From assembly GCA_033439255.1 (NCBI GenBank), contig CM065882.1:1860001-1924000 (forward strand): 64,000 nucleotides of DNA, read 5' to 3'. Below the pieces are notes generated by a model that ran no database searches, was not told the DNA's origin, and saw nothing but the letters and a program-made list of their open reading frames with translations. The position numbers and the translations under genes were made by a program. This document shows positions 30,919-44,600 of this stretch, one piece after another (within the stretch, counting starts at the first letter, position 1; every line of letters starts with the position of its first letter). This DNA is from Hericium rajendrae. Its lineage: Eukaryota; Basidiomycota; Agaricomycetes; Russulales; Hericiaceae.

Positions 30919-31593
30919 TTATGTATCACATATTGTTTTCTTTGAATCCATCTTCCTCTTTCTCAGCATGAAAATACATAAACACTGAGAGTGTATGGCG
31001 AGATTGAGCAATGATTAATCAGTAAGTCACGTTTCTCTACCTGCAAGGCCAAGACAAGCCATCCCGGACGGCGAGGAACAAGGATGTCAACGATGTCGCC
31101 GACGGCGCGCTGTCGCGTCCTGATCGGAAGACGTCGCCGCGCCGTCGCGTTGTCTGATCTGCATCCATCGTCTTCTCTTGGTCCTCTCACTGAATACTGA
31201 ACGTCCGACGACAGGCGACTTATCCAGAGGACCGCATCCACTGTTTTCTGTGCAAGATTTTCGAATCTGTACGTCTTACCCAAACTATCGCATGGTCGAT
31301 AACTGCGCGTCGACATACGAGTATACGAGCCTGCGACGAATTCCGCGCATGTGCACGCCCACTGCGTCGACGGTAAAACAACCGAAACGACGCCCTTTTA
31401 TCTCAAGGCGACGAGTACTCGATATCACAAAGTACTAGACAGATCTGCAGCTAAACTCTCAAGCCCGTTCGGCTTTGGCTTCGAAGAACCGTGCGTTCCT
31501 CTGTCCTTCATCCTCCGTTTTCGTGCTGATCCACCGCAGTAATAATCCGGACTTCACGACTCACGAATACGTTCACCGTGCTCCATTGCCGGA
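30919..31593. other. Intergenic region between the GMC pseudogene and the next plus-strand gene
   Basis: 675 bp, no supported gene; holds the promoter of the gene starting at 31594. Confidence 0.5.
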
Positions 31594-33836
31594 ATGCAGC
31601 AAAACACTCCAGTCGAACGCGCCTTGGAGCGTCTCCTCAAGGAGCCGTTCGGTCCGTATCTCGACAAGGACGTCTTGAGCGCACGGTGCAAGAGCACAAA
31701 AACAAGTATCTTGCAGTTACAGCAGGTTATGTTTGAGCGGGAAGGTCAGGCAGTAGGGTAAGCGGCATTGCCATTCTTTCTTTTAATGGCCAACCTGAAA
31801 TATATCCTTAGGATCAACGAGAACGACGACATCCGCTTCCGGGGCATATTAGCCCTATCGTCATCTAGTCAGCTCTCCCCAAGTGGGGAGGAGTACATCA
31901 CGTCTGAGATTCGGCATCGATTCACAGAAATGCACAACGCTGGAACACCAATACGCCATTTGCGTGACAGCACATCGGTGGCTGATGTCTTCCGCGAACT
32001 CGACAACTGGCGGAAGCGACGTGAATTGAGCAATAAGAAGCAAGATGAGGACATGCCCACGGTCAATATCTGGGTGCAAGGCGAGAAAGAAATGGCCGTA
32101 GGCTATCTCACAAGTGAGTTGGTTCACTTGCCTTGTCCAATCGCTCTGAAGACAAAGTATGAATAGCTTCACTTGTCCCCAACGGACTGATGCTCCCTAG
32201 TATGGACCAGTGCGTAGTTTCTATATCTGTATCCGATCTCTCAGTATCTGACAATGGTCAGGCATCGTCAATACCAAGTCTGCTCGCTGGAGATTAAGAC
32301 ATATACCCTGTCTCGGACATACTTGTTGCGCTGGCATACATACCGGACACTGGATGACATCATCAAGCTCGACAAGAATGAGACACCTGTCGAAGATCGT
32401 TCCCCGGAGTGGTTTGTGGATCAATACCTCCGAAATATGGCCTATGTGCCTCGCTATCGCTTTCGGAGGTTGCTTTATAACCATGATGCCTCAGGTACAG
32501 ATTCTGAAGATGAGTCACTCAAGGATGGTGATGGTGACATTGCAATGTGCTCTGCTATCAATCTTGGTTATGGAAATGTAGGAAGGGCTACACACCTGCC
32601 CCGACACCCACGATGGGTACATAAGGCTGAGGTTTACTCCTTGTTTGCCTCTCATGTTGAATGGATTGTCAGACAGCAGGAGCAGCGAGCAAGAAAATGG
32701 CTAGATCTGACCTCCTGGAGAGCTTGGAGAGGGCAAATTCAGAGCCAAAGGCAGGCAGCACACAGAGATGATGTCAAGTGGGGAATCTGTGATGAGCAGG
32801 TGATTGATGAGGAACCATATAACAGTGATAGTGAGGGTGCCAGGTCCATTGAGATCATCCCTCCTCCTCCATCAAGGATAATGCCTCACTTGACAAGCAG
32901 TGGTAGCAGACCTGGACAAGGGTGAGTGCAGAGACATAATAGAAGATTTCAGAGTCTTGATTGCAGATACAGTGATGATGAGGCAGAGAGGATGATGGTT
33001 ACCAATAGAGCCACTAGTAGTCGCTCTGGCTCAGCAGCAACTTCCATTCAGAGTAAAAAGCCAAGCAGCAAGGTCTCATCAAGAAAGCCTTCCTCAACTT
33101 CTGCAGTTGTCTCCAAGCCACAACATAGGCAAGGCAGGCCAAAAAAGAAGAAGCCTGGGCCAAAGCCTGCAGCTGTGGTGAGTAATATGTCTTGTGCTGA
33201 AATTGCCCTTTACTCACTCTAAATGTTATAAATGCAGTCATCACATTTGACAGCTATGGCAAATGACCTGTCTCAGAATATTTATGATACAGATTTTTCT
33301 GAGCCATCTACAATATCAGCTTCTTGCTCACCCTCACCATCTTCATTGTCATTCTCTATAGATCCTGCCATTGCCTCAGTAATACCTGTGGCTTTTCAGC
33401 ATCCTCCCATCATAGATGCTGATTTAAAGTGGCAGTGTCCAGTCAAGCACTGTGATCATGTCTTGGATCTGATGAATCTGCAACAAAGCAGCATCAGACC
33501 TCTCAAAAGAGCAGATATTGCATTTCTTCACTCACAAGAATGGAGAGTTAATGAGGATAGGGTTGTTCATATGCTATATGATCTGGTTTCAAGTCACTGG
33601 AAGGGACATCTAAAAGAATGGGGGATTAAGCTGACACCATCACAAAATAGGATGTCATCTGTGAGTATATTTGATGTTCAAATCTATACTCAACTTATTT
33701 TTATATGCAGACAATATTTGAGTGGCAGAAGCCAGCTCTGCACAATCCCTGGCCACCATTAGAGTGGACACAGTATATGAAGGAGATCCATGAAAGACAG
33801 AAGGAGGCTGAGATAAAAGTGGAGGAAGAGAACTAG
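31594..33836 (+). CDS. Unknown protein with AT-hook-like motif; CpG-depleted 3' half
   Basis: ATG 31594 (MQQNTPVERALERLLKEPFG). The first intron begins GTAAGC at about 31759 and ends at CTTAG, restoring AVGINENDDIRFRG. Further exons carry DVFRELDNWRKRREL, then CSLEIKTYTLSRTYLLRWHTY and SPEWFVDQYLRNMAYVPRYR. A basic Ser/Lys stretch with QGRPKKKKPGPKP (AT-hook-like) follows. The last exons contain WQCPVKHCDHVLDL, HSQEWRVNEDRVVHMLYDL and WQKPALHNPWPPLEWTQYMKEIHERQ. Stop TAG 33834-33836. Splice sites and frames hold through the 3' half although base composition changes sharply there. Probably nuclear; no family recognised. Exon borders between 32110 and 32270 are uncertain. Confidence 0.65.
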
Positions 33837-34295
33837 ATACTACAACTGTCATTTCTGCCAACAGCGGGCAACAATGAATTTTATATTTTCTTCACGAAAA
33901 ATGTTGAATTGAGATACTGCAAGGTCTAAAATGAAGCACAGCACCAATAAGAACAACTAGCACCAGGTAAAACAGAAGTATATATAGCAGAAGATAAAAT
34001 TCATAAACATATCGTGAGCATGAAGGGGTCGTGGTCATGAGCATTGTCAATCAGGTGTGAATCAGAGCACAGGTGGAAAAGAGTATGAGCGGATATTGAG
34101 GGTTGAGGTATCGCAGGAAATGGATATAGAGGTGAGCAGTTGACCGAGCAGGGAAGGAGAATGCAATGTGAACAACAGATACAGATGAGCCGCGGCGATG
34201 CGAAGCGGAGATGCGCAGAAGGGTCCAGACGAAGCGACGCTGAAGCAATAAATCCAAGGAGAAATCGACCTACATAACGATCCATCAGCACGATC
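33837..34295. other. Convergent AT-rich 3' region
   Basis: 459 bp between two convergent genes, AT-rich, with no ORF of note. Confidence 0.5.
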
Positions 34296-37238
34296 CTAGG
34301 TATGGCTCGTGTGGTCCTGGTCCAGGCGACTCTGCAGCGCTCGAAGATGGCTCGGATTTCCCCAAGAGCCGCCAAGGGATGCGCGCTCAGGCCTGTCCTC
34401 GCCGCCGTCTAGGCCGCCAGTCCACGGTACAGTGGGAAATCGCATGATCTCACCCGTCACCGGATCCGTGACGGACGTGTGCGTCGTAACGCTGGAGCCT
34501 GTTCTACCGGTCGCCGTCGATGTGACAGTCGCGCTGTGCGTGGACGCGGGAGGCACGACCTGCGGCGGAGGTAGAGGGACCATGCTGGACCGCCCGACGG
34601 CAGAGATGGGAGGCGAGACTTCGCCTGGCGGAACGCGATATGGACGGCGGCGCCCGTCAGAGGAGATAGAACCGGAGTGCGCTAGTGAAACACCGCTGCT
34701 GCCACCGCGAGAGTGGCCTGAGGGATGTGATGAGCCTGAACCCGATTCGGTGCGGCGAGAGGACGCGGGTGCAGAGCCTGTCGGGCTATAGGCCGCGCGA
34801 GGGCTGAGATGCGAGCGCATCGAGTGCAAAGAGCCAGCGTCCGAGTGCGTCACGTCCCGTGGGTGGACATAGACAGGAGGCTATTATAGACGGTAAGCAG
34901 ACGCACATACGGCGGAGACATGTACTGTTTCAACCTACCTGCCCAAATGTCGTCCGCCTTCCTTGACTATCATCCATTATGCCACGCGACATCAAGCGCC
35001 ACCCCTCTCCAGCAGCCGGAGGTGCCTCCTCCAGGACATCAATCATGATGCCCGCCGTCGACCCACTGGTATTGCTACCTGCGGTGATAAACGAGTTCGG
35101 CGAGAGTGGGCTGGCCGTTCCCGAGTTGCGCCACACGCGTGGATTGGGCATTGATGTGAGGCCTGGAGGGACAGCGGTAACGCTCTTGCGCGAGGCTGCG
35201 AAAGGCGCATCGGGCGGAGGAGCTGGGAGATCGAGGATATCCGTGATACCAGGTCCGAGGTCCGAGGCGAGTGCACGGCCACCGCTGTACGATGACGAAG
35301 GCGAAGCCTGCGCTTCATATGCAGGAGGTGCCGGGTCTGCGTCCGACACACTGGGCTCGGGGCCATGGCTGACAGCCAGTCGAGATGGTCCGCGAGCAGC
35401 GCTGGAGTTGGAGCCAACGCCACCAGGAGTTCCAGGAGTTGCAGGCCTTGAGGACGCGTCATGATAAATTGTACCCCCAGTCGAGGACACCGCACTCTTT
35501 CCGCTGACCGTTGAGATGGGCCTTGGGTCATCTCTATATCCCATCTCCGGGCGGAGACTAGCACGAGCCGCTTCCACATCCGAGTCAGAAAGGCCATGAA
35601 CAACCAGCGAAGGTGGTCTTGATACACCGCGCGAGGGTGACCTGCTTCCAGGCGACGGGGGCGGGCGGTTCAGGAAGCTGAAACGAGCAAGCCTCGCAAA
35701 CGAACCGCCAAGCCAGGTCGCGCTGCTGGGACTTGCCTCATCGCGGGGTGAATCATCTTCAACGGTTGTAAGACGATCCGGTAGACGAGGTGGGAGATCA
35801 CCGACGCGGACGCGGCGAGCTGTCTGAACCGTGGCCTTTTCGGGGTCGCCACCAGGTGTGACGGAACCTTCAGAGAGCAAAGACTGCATTGAGTGGTGCT
35901 TCCGAGAAGAGTTGACGACAAGCGGGTCGACGTTAATGGCGGGAGGTGGGAGCAGTGGCGAGTCCGCGCGAGGTTCATGCTCCTCGTCATGTGGAGTAAG
36001 CGTATGTCCAGGTGTCGGTTCTTCGTCCTCGTACATTCGCAAAAGAACGTCACGAGGAAGGATGTGTCGGGCACCAGCAGACGGATGACTTCCTGCAGAC
36101 TCGCCGGTAGCGTACTGTGAAGAGCCGTCTGTCTTCTCTCCGGAGCCTTTCGTTGAACGAGAGTTGTCCTGTCCCGATGCCCCAGCAACAGCTACTCCGA
36201 CGGCAGCATCGTTGATAAGCCTCGCGCTCGGCTCCCTCTCTCTCATCCCATCTGTCGCGCTCTGGCTCCGTCTCAGGAAAGATTCGTGCTCATCTCCGCT
36301 TCCTCGTGGTGAACCTTCACCTGGCTCCCGTTGTTCTTCGACTGGCTGAGCCGGTGTGTCGTCAACCATTTCCCACATCCACAGTGGATGGTCACGACGC
36401 ACGCCATCATCGGTGCTCGGCACACCTGCTGTGTTGCGGCGACGCGTTCGGATTCGCAGAAAGAGGATAAGCAGGAAAAGGAGAAGGATAGAACCAAGAA
36501 CAGAGCCGAGAACTGCGCCAATGATGGTGCGCCTATGGGCAGACGAATTGCCTGATACGGCCATGGGTGTCGTAGTAGAGGAAGATGTGCTGGAGGAAGT
36601 AGGTATCGAAGATGAAGAAGTAGGTATCGAAGATGAAGGCGTTGTTGAAGATGAGAGTAGTGAAGTCGTGATAGAAGAAGGTATCGCTGATGTCGTAGAA
36701 GGGATAGTTGATGCTGTAGAAGGTGTCGCAGATGGTGTCGGGGGTGACATCGTTGCAGTTGGTGATTCTGGGGGCGGCGTGAGCCCACCGTACACCCATG
36801 AGCCGTCTGTGCCGAGAGGAATCTATATCAACAGGTAGAGCAGTCAGGCAAATGTTCACAGCATAGAAAGAGAAGATGATGAAATGATGGCAGCAAGCGC
36901 GATCTCACGAGCCATGCATGGACATGTTGAAGATCTCGGCCGTAGGCACAGAAAAGCGCATGACATCACCCAGATGCATTGGCTACATCAAGCAGCGATC
37001 CCGAATCTCGAGAGACCGCACTAACTCCTTCCGCGCACCGCATATACCCAGTCCAACCAAAGCCACCTAGAACTGCGAACGCGACAAATTTTCAAGGAGC
37101 GCTCACCGAAGGACCAAAGTATGTCAATGGCAGATTGAGAACGGTCGTGGCCGTTGCGGTGGGATCCCCATTCACGTTGGTCATAATCGACGTCGACACT
37201 GAGAGCCACGGGGGATACTGCTGGGTCGGCGCGGCCAT
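34296..37238 (-). CDS. Ser/Thr-rich single-pass membrane protein
   Basis: ATG 37238 (MAAPTQQYPPWLSVSTS). Small 5' exons at 37238-37107 and near 36990-36910 (MRFSVPTAEIFNMSMHG) are followed by a large exon from about 36830 to 34930 and a last exon 34853-34296. The N-terminal part has Asn-x-Ser/Thr sites and a long Ser/Thr/Pro stretch likely to be O-glycosylated. One membrane helix follows (AVLGSVLGSILLLFLLILFL) with RIRTRRR on the inner side. The cytoplasmic part is about 700 residues, disordered and rich in Ser, Pro and Asp. It has no enzymatic motif. The layout resembles fungal plasma-membrane sensor-like or mucin-like proteins, but no WSC domain or sensor signature is visible. Function unknown. 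Confidence 0.75.
36598..36640 (-). repeat. 21-bp-scale tandem repeat in the ectodomain of the membrane protein
   Basis: GTAGGTATCGAAGATGAAG occurs twice in direct succession on the plus strand, and diverged versions continue downstream. On the coding strand it gives Ser-rich blocks separated by IPT. It is length-variable-type sequence within a glycosylated stalk. Confidence 0.7.
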
Positions 37239-37902
37239 TGCAACTCGTCGATGGTCAGGAAGGCGTGGCAGTAGGGTGGTGTGAGTATGTTCGATTGGTT
37301 TTTATATGTATTGAAAGAACGTGGGGTGTCACTAAACATGCGCGAAGAGCAGTGGCACGCGGTGTGGTGGGAAGATGAGCATCCATGTGGTGAAAACGCA
37401 TGTCGAAGTACATGAAAACTCACAAACTTCGTGTCAAATCCTCACAGGATTCGGGTACAGATGCTAGGCAAAGGCCCTGGAAGGGAGGGAGGAGGAGGAG
37501 GAGAGGAAGAGAAGATGACGGGCGAGAAGGCTACAAGTCCAACGAACGTGACTATCATGTGATGTTCGGCGCTTGCCACTTCGGTCGAACAACCTCAGCC
37601 TCCTGCTTCGACGCGTCGCGACGCGTCTCGCTATGCGTTTCTCGCGCCCTTGAGTCAGGAAATGGAAAGACTAAATAGCTATAGCCTGTGATACAATCTC
37701 AAAATTTAAAGTTGATGGTTGCCATGCAAAATCTGAGCGAGATAATATGGTGGTTTTTAAGGTTATTACTTCGCCTCATGAGAGAGGCCTGGCCGAGAAT
37801 CGAAAACCTAATTGCTGCATCGGTTTATTTACTTAGGGTACAAGACGTCGAACGGAGCCACGGAATACAGAAATGGACATGTTTTTAGTTAATGATAAGA
37901 GC
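37239..37902. other. Region between P450 3' end and membrane protein 5' end
   Basis: 664 bp, promoter of the membrane protein and downstream flank of the P450. A short GGA/GA-rich stretch near 37485-37515. No gene seen. Confidence 0.5.
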
Positions 37903-40452
37903 CTAAGCACTATTCACATCCTTCGCCTCCGTCATCCGCACCCACAATCCTCCCTAAATATATCATTAGCCTTGGCCGTCAGAGTCAAGTTCAAGCACGC
38001 ACCTTCGAGTACAGCGTCAAATGTGACCTCGGCCAGATCTTCTCCACCGGGGCACGTCCGCCTTTATTCTTCCACTCCTTAGGTGGGTGCGACCACGCGG
38101 GCTGCGCGTCGGGCGCGAGTTCTACGCTAGAGAACGCCTGCAGGAGGCGCACGAGCATGAACGAGACCTCGTTGTAGGCGAACTGTTGGCCGAGGCAGAT
38201 GCGTGGACCGGCGTTGAAGGGGACAAAGATGAAGGGGTTCGGCGTGAGATATTTCCTGAGGCGCGCATCAAGGAAGCGGTCAGGGTCGAAGTCGAGCGCT
38301 GCATGAGTTACGGTGTCGTTAGCATCAGCACCTGGAAGGCAAAAAGAGAAGAATCGCACCATCAGGGCCCCACAGATCGGTCCTGCGGTGCATTTGCCAG
38401 ACGGAATAAACGCAGAGAGTGCCCTTGGGAATGAACCAAGGCTTCTGGCCCGGCCTGAGCCCAAGGAAGACTGTGTCCTTAACCGAAGTCCTAAGACGAA
38501 GTATGGGTGAGCCATCATCCATTTCTCAGGAGCCAATTAGATACCTTGAGTTAATGGGACTGGAGGAAATGACAAGGACAAAGCGTGAGTTCCACGATCT
38601 GTGCCAAGTAAACAACATCACTTACACGACAGGGAACAATCGCAACGTTTCTATGAGCAAGTCAGTAAACTGTTATCCGAGATGACAAGATCGAATCGTA
38701 CCATTGATAACCGCCCTCAGATATTTCATCTCACGCAACTCTTCGATGCTGGGACCGCGATTATCACCAACGACGGAAAGTATTTCCTCACGGAGACGCT
38801 TCATCACATTCGGATGCTGCGAGAGCATGTACAGGCAGAATGTCAAAGTTGATGACGTCTATGATCAAGCCAAATATGAATGAACATATGCAAAATAATC
38901 CGGGGCTCGGAACCATACCGTGTCACGACCCGCCAACATAATGTTGAGCGTTTCATCCTTGAGGACGTTGTAATCTAACCGGCTCAGTCAGTCATAATCC
39001 CTTCCATTGTAAGCGGAACCAACTTTGCGTCGACCGCGCCATATGCTCCAACAACGACTCGTCCTCGCGCCCCTTGTCGTCCGCGCCCTTGTTCTTCTGC
39101 ACTGCCTCCATGATGATAGGCCGCAGGAAACCATCGATGATGTGCATCTCGTCCTCAATGCCGTTCTTCCAGAATTCGAACAGGCGCCAGTACTCGCCCG
39201 CGCGCCCGCGCTGCGACGACTTGTCCTGCGCCTGCGCGAAGGCCAGCAAGAACTGGTTCGCGGGGTGATTCACAGCGAGCGCGTTTGATGCCGCGGCGGG
39301 CGTGTTTTCCGGGTACGGCAGGCCGGCGGACAGAGATTTGAAATCGTGGCCAAAGAGGAACTCCGTGGCGGAGTCGAGGGTGAATCGAGCAACAAGGTCC
39401 TAAGGATCATGAAGCGCGATGAGTATCTTCGCAGTGGGGAGAACGAGGTAACGGCGGGCAAACCTGGAAGTCGATGGCATAACCGTCACGAAGTCGCTCT
39501 TTGGCCTGGACGATCATGTCCTCTGCATGACGGTTGAAGATTTCAAAATGACTGATGCGGTCCTTGCTGAAGTATGGGCGCGTCATGCCACGGTGGAATC
39601 TATACGAGAGGTGAGCGTGAATTGGCATTCATGAAAATGTGCTTACTTCCACATCTCGCCTGAACAGTAAAGAAAATAAATTCAGTAGCCGACTTGCTAA
39701 ATAAGCTAGACGTACCGTCAGAGTTGAACACACCGGTGCCCAGCAAGGTCTCCTGCTGATCGAAGAAGACTTTGCCTACATCCACAGGAGTCAGCAGATC
39801 CGCATAACAAGACGAGGACACATTGAATTAATCGACCTTTTTCGAAGCTCATAAAGTCCGTCGCCAAGATTGCCTGCAGCAGATAAGTAGGATAAATGAT
39901 GACGTGCACAGAAAATGCGTACTTTGACGTATTCGGGCTCGTTAGATACGACCTGGAGACATTTGCAGGTACAATGACCACAGTATGATGGAGAACGATT
40001 TGCTTACCCGTCTGAGGAATAAGATTTCCAGGCCGTGCGTATTGCCCAATAGCTCTGTGTCTTTCGCCATCTGCTCGCCTATCGAAAGTATTTCAGCAAG
40101 AAAACGCCGGAGAGGATATCAAGACATCTTTACCAAAGTATCCAGAGGCTTCGTCCTCTTTTATCTTGTGTATGAGATCAAGTCCGGCGAATCGGTCCGA
40201 TGGAACATTCGGAGGTAATACGGCACCGCGCGCCCTCGCGCGATGGAGCACAGACCATAGTTGGCCATACCTATAGACGGCAAGGCTGATGGGGAACAAG
40301 AACAGGAGAAGGAGAGCCTGTGCCCAATAAGAGGGGTAGACGTGGAAGCCGAGCCTAAGGACAGAGATGAAGACGATAAAGGCTGCCCCAGCTGGGAAGA
40401 CCCTGGTCGGGAATTTCTTCGCCACAAGGACGAGGCCTGGTGGAATGACCAT
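37903..40452 (-). CDS. Cytochrome P450 monooxygenase, CYP63-like
   Basis: Start ATG 40452 ([15 protein letters not shown]), a hydrophobic N-terminus with likely membrane segments ([17 protein letters not shown]), and at least ten short introns. Diagnostic motifs in order: [21 protein letters not shown] (C-helix region), I-helix IMLAGRDT, K-helix ETLRLFP (ExxR), [19 protein letters not shown], and the heme loop [14 protein letters not shown] with the thiolate Cys. The last small exon gives [16 protein letters not shown] and stops at 37905-37903. The C-helix wording and length fit the CYP63 type known from white-rot fungi, in the same clan as alkane-oxidising CYP52; the family assignment is from memory of motifs. 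It acts in the ER membrane with cytochrome P450 reductase. No broken frame found. Confidence 0.88.
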
Positions 40453-41675
40453 GGCCGCTGTGGTGTACTGGTGGATAAATTGTTAGATAGAGATGGGTCG
40501 GTCACTGATGTGCCGATAGACAGGAGGATCACGCTGGACCGTATATATACTCCCCATGACCCGTTCGATACGCGTACTTTCACCTTCCCATTTTCCAAAA
40601 GGAGAGAACCAAAAGCGGCGGAAGAGAGCTATGAGGAGCAGTGAGGTCATGTTCAATCTTCGTCCGCGCCGATCAGAAAGCCGACCCGCGAGACGCCTCC
40701 TCCCGTGAGACACCCAGGAGACCAGCCAGAATCACAGTTCTCCAACAAAGAGAGAGGCTACACAAGCCGCGACGCCGCGCGTACGAAATGCGCAGTTTGT
40801 CAGGAACGATGGATGTTTAGGTGGATACCCTGGAGAAGACGTGAAGCGCACGAGGGCAAACACTATGCTCAGCCCGAGAGCGAGCGTGTGTATCTCTTTG
40901 CACCTGGACTTGATATCGGGCCCCTTTCTGGCAAGAGATCGCCGGGGCCGGGGGATCCACGTCCCTCCATCGGGACGTCACGAACCATCGGCCTCGGGCT
41001 GTACTCCGAGAATTGTTGAAAGATTTGTCTGACCTGTCATGCGATGGCGACGAGAAGCTTAGCTTTCAGAAGATGCGGTCGAAACGAAGTTGAAGCGTGA
41101 GAACAGACTTGATCAGCCTGCAGCTTGCGCTGCAGCCTGTTCAGCGCTCACCGGTAAAAGAGCAAAGTCGGACATTAGTTACCGGTCAAACTGGAGAGCA
41201 GCACAGATACGAATGACTTTGTGAAGGATATCCGAGATGCCACCGTTTGTCTGTCAGGTTACAGACGGTGTGGCGGCTGGAGGCAGGCAGGCATTGGCGC
41301 CTGGACGAACGAGGGCGAACCACGACGCGCAAAGACCGGCCCTAAAGCATCACGTGGGCGTATCACGGTTTCCGTTGCCTGAGTTCTGCCCGTCGTGTTC
41401 CCCTCCGTCAAGTGGATGCGATACCCTGCCCTTCTGCTTTCGCGCGTTTCGACCTCTAGGATCGGTCGAGAGTTCTGCTTAAGCGGCTAATACGTGTATC
41501 TTCTTGGACCAGGACCTTCGGTGAGTCGAATTCGCATGGAGCGTCAACGATTGCATGCACTATCAGAATCTCTGGACTAATCATCTCTGCAACCCATTTC
41601 TGTCATGGTGTTTCAGTATCGAGATCGCAATTTTATTGCTGCAATAATTGTCTCAATTATTCCGTCGCGACACCC
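40453..41675. other. Divergent promoter region, P450 and DPB11
   Basis: 1,223 bp between two divergent genes. TATATATA at 40542-40549 lies about 90 bp upstream of the P450 ATG. The small ORFs here (for example 40705-41019) have no coding support. No other feature recognised. Confidence 0.5.
40542..40549 (-). promoter_or_regulatory. TATA box of the P450 gene
   Basis: TATATATA about 90 bp upstream of ATG 40452 on the minus strand, a plausible core promoter distance allowing a short 5' leader. Confidence 0.5.
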
Positions 41676-44600
41676 ATGTCTCGACGCAGCAACAAGTCCC
41701 ATAAGGTATGGCTTCACCCGCGCGCATTCACGCCTCGACACCTGACATGTATCTGACAGGTACCCAACGTGAAACTTCGCCCGCCTCAAAATTCGGAACG
41801 TCCCTCACGACCTCTAACACCACCACCATTCTTCTCGCAATCCCATAATGACGCTCCGGATTGCAGCTTCTATGACCCGTGTCCGCGACCGTTCAAGGGC
41901 GTAGTTATTTGTGCTACTGGAGTGGATAAGGCATGTCGCGATATGCACTATCTTACTCCAATCGCTAACCTTTTGAGTTGTAATCAGTCAAGTATATTCA
42001 GCAAAGCCAGCCAGCTAGGCGCGAATACGACTGCAGACTTCACGGATCGGGTGACGCATCTCATCGCGAACGACCACGGGGGTGCCAAGTACTACGTTCG
42101 TTGTGTGGCCTCGTCCTGCGACATCATTGACTGACGCAGATACCCAGTGCGCTCTCGAGCGCAAAATCCCCATCATGCAGCCTTCTTGGGTCCTAGACAG
42201 CTTCGAGATCTGGCAGAAAGGAGATGACATCGATTTCGAGGAGGTAAATCACATCCTCCTTTCCTTACTTTCCTCTCTAATCAGTCAGCAGAGCATTGCC
42301 GATTACCGTCTTCCCATCTTCTCAAACGTGACACTATGCCTCTCTGGCATCGACGACATCCCGCGGCGCACGCAGATCAACAGCCTGCTCAGGACCCAGC
42401 AAGGCACCTATGTCAAGAACATCGAGCGCCCGGTACGTGTAACGCATCTCCTTTGCGGAGGCGAAGGCGACGGCGAGACGGACAAGATGCGTTACGCGCG
42501 TAAATTCAATGATACAGGCGAAGCGAAGATCTTCCTCGTATGGGAGGAGTGGTTTTGGGATTCTCTGGAGTTTGGTGGTAAGCACTGCTCTAGCGTTGGT
42601 CTCGGCAGCGGCTTACCGCTTTCATGTGCCTTTAGGTCGTTTCCCGGAAGCTGACTATAAGGTCGATCTACCACGGCCTGAGCGCAAGCAACCGCCAGCC
42701 CGTCACTCCGATGCACAACCTTCCTCCTCCGCATCCGTCGCGGTTCCTGATTCCAACCCTACTTCTGCGCACCCCGATCCTCCCCCATCTTCTCTCCCTC
42801 CGGATAGACATTCCAACGAGGAGGATGACGAGGAGATAGCTAATGCAAAGCGCGTTCCGGCCATTACACTACAAGTCTGGGAAAGCCTGCTAGGCTCGCG
42901 CGGTTTCAAGCGCGTGGATGGGCAACTCGTAAGGGATGCAAATGCTCCAGAACCTGTACCCAGCCAAGAACAGCGTCCGGCTGCAAGCCAACGCCCCAGC
43001 ATGTCTACGAGACAAGTAATCCCACCAAAGGTCGATAAAGGCAAAGGCAAACAGCCTATGATCCAGGGCGAGGACGCGACGCGTAAGGGCCACAGCGCGC
43101 TGTCCACTTTCACGCGCACGAATTCCTTTGCTCCCTTCCGGGGCATCGAGGGTGCTCCGTCGTCCGTGCGACAGCCATTCAGAAAGACTGCGTCTGCCGC
43201 CGTCTTGTCGAGGAACTCTGCTTCACCCGCGCCACAGAACGGGGAGAGCAGCAAGGCCGCGGCTGGATTGGGGCTCTTTGCGGGCTTGCGGTTCCGAGCG
43301 AGGGGTGAAGCGAGGTGTAAGAATGTGCGAGATGCCCTTGAGGGTGCTGGCGGTACTTGGATCGAGAGCGGGGAGAATGGCGACGAGGATGAGGATGGCG
43401 AGGACTTCGTGTTGGTTCGCCTAGTCAGGTATGTGTTGCATCTGATGGAATACCCCTGTACGATCCTTACGCATTTTCTAGCGGGAGTAAACTCTGCTGG
43501 CTCGATCCGTCGCACGAAAGAAGAGCCAAGTATCGCACTGAGTGTTGGCTGGAAGGATGCCTTGCGCGCGAGCGCATATGTGCGCCAGAGGAGCATGTCT
43601 CGTTTATTCCTCTCGGACAAATTCATCAAGCAATTCCGTTTGTGAATGGTGCTTCCGAGGTTGTGATGAGTCCGTCGGGGTTGGATATGGCGGAGGATGT
43701 GTGGGTGAAGCGACTAGCCCGTGCATTAGGTATGCACTTATTTCATTTTGGTGTTCCGAAGGCTGAATAGGTTGTCATCACATAGGAATAATCCACATGC
43801 CGACATTCAGTCGTGTATCAACGCATTTACTATGCCCTTCCGGCAAAGGCGCGAAGTTCGAGAAGGCAATGCAGTGGAACATTCCTGTAGTGGGAATAGA
43901 ATGGTTGGAAGAGATGGGGCGCATGGGGCATGTTCCAGATGTCGGGCCGTATCTAATAGCCGGCTCTACCGAGGTTGGGCAGCGAAAAGGCAAGGGAAAG
44001 GAGAAGCAGAGGACTGCTGACGGCGATGTGGGCATGGTGGATATCACGAATGCCACCGGTAGGGCCTTTCTCAATCAAGAAGGATTGCACATCTGACGAA
44101 GAAACAGACCCTCCTGCAGACAGCCAATCGAGGGCTCCTCCTCGATCCGCCTCTCCACAGCGGTTGACACGTACGAAGACCCTACCAGCAGAAGACCCAC
44201 CCGAGTCTTGGGGTCGCCCAGTGCTCCTGCAACCGATTGCGCCGCTCACTCAGTCCCGCGGCACACCACCTCCACCAAGTCGATCTCCAACGAAATCTCT
44301 TTCCGTCACTTCTTCCGCGTTCGGGAGCTTCATGTTAGATGCGAATGCCCAGGCTGGTCCGCCAAGTACACAAGCTGGTGATGATGGAATGCCCCATATC
44401 CCGTCATCGACCTCGCCTTCACCCTTGAAAATGCCCATGCCTTCATTACAGGATGGTGCCTCTGGGTCCGCGCCAGAATCGTCACCAAGGAATCGGACAT
44501 CGCCAATCAAGCCCGCTGTGACTAGCGAGGCTGCGAGGGCGCTGCAGGAGAGCATCACGAGTCTGCTCGGGAAGAGAAACTCTGGAGAAGGCCGTGACAT

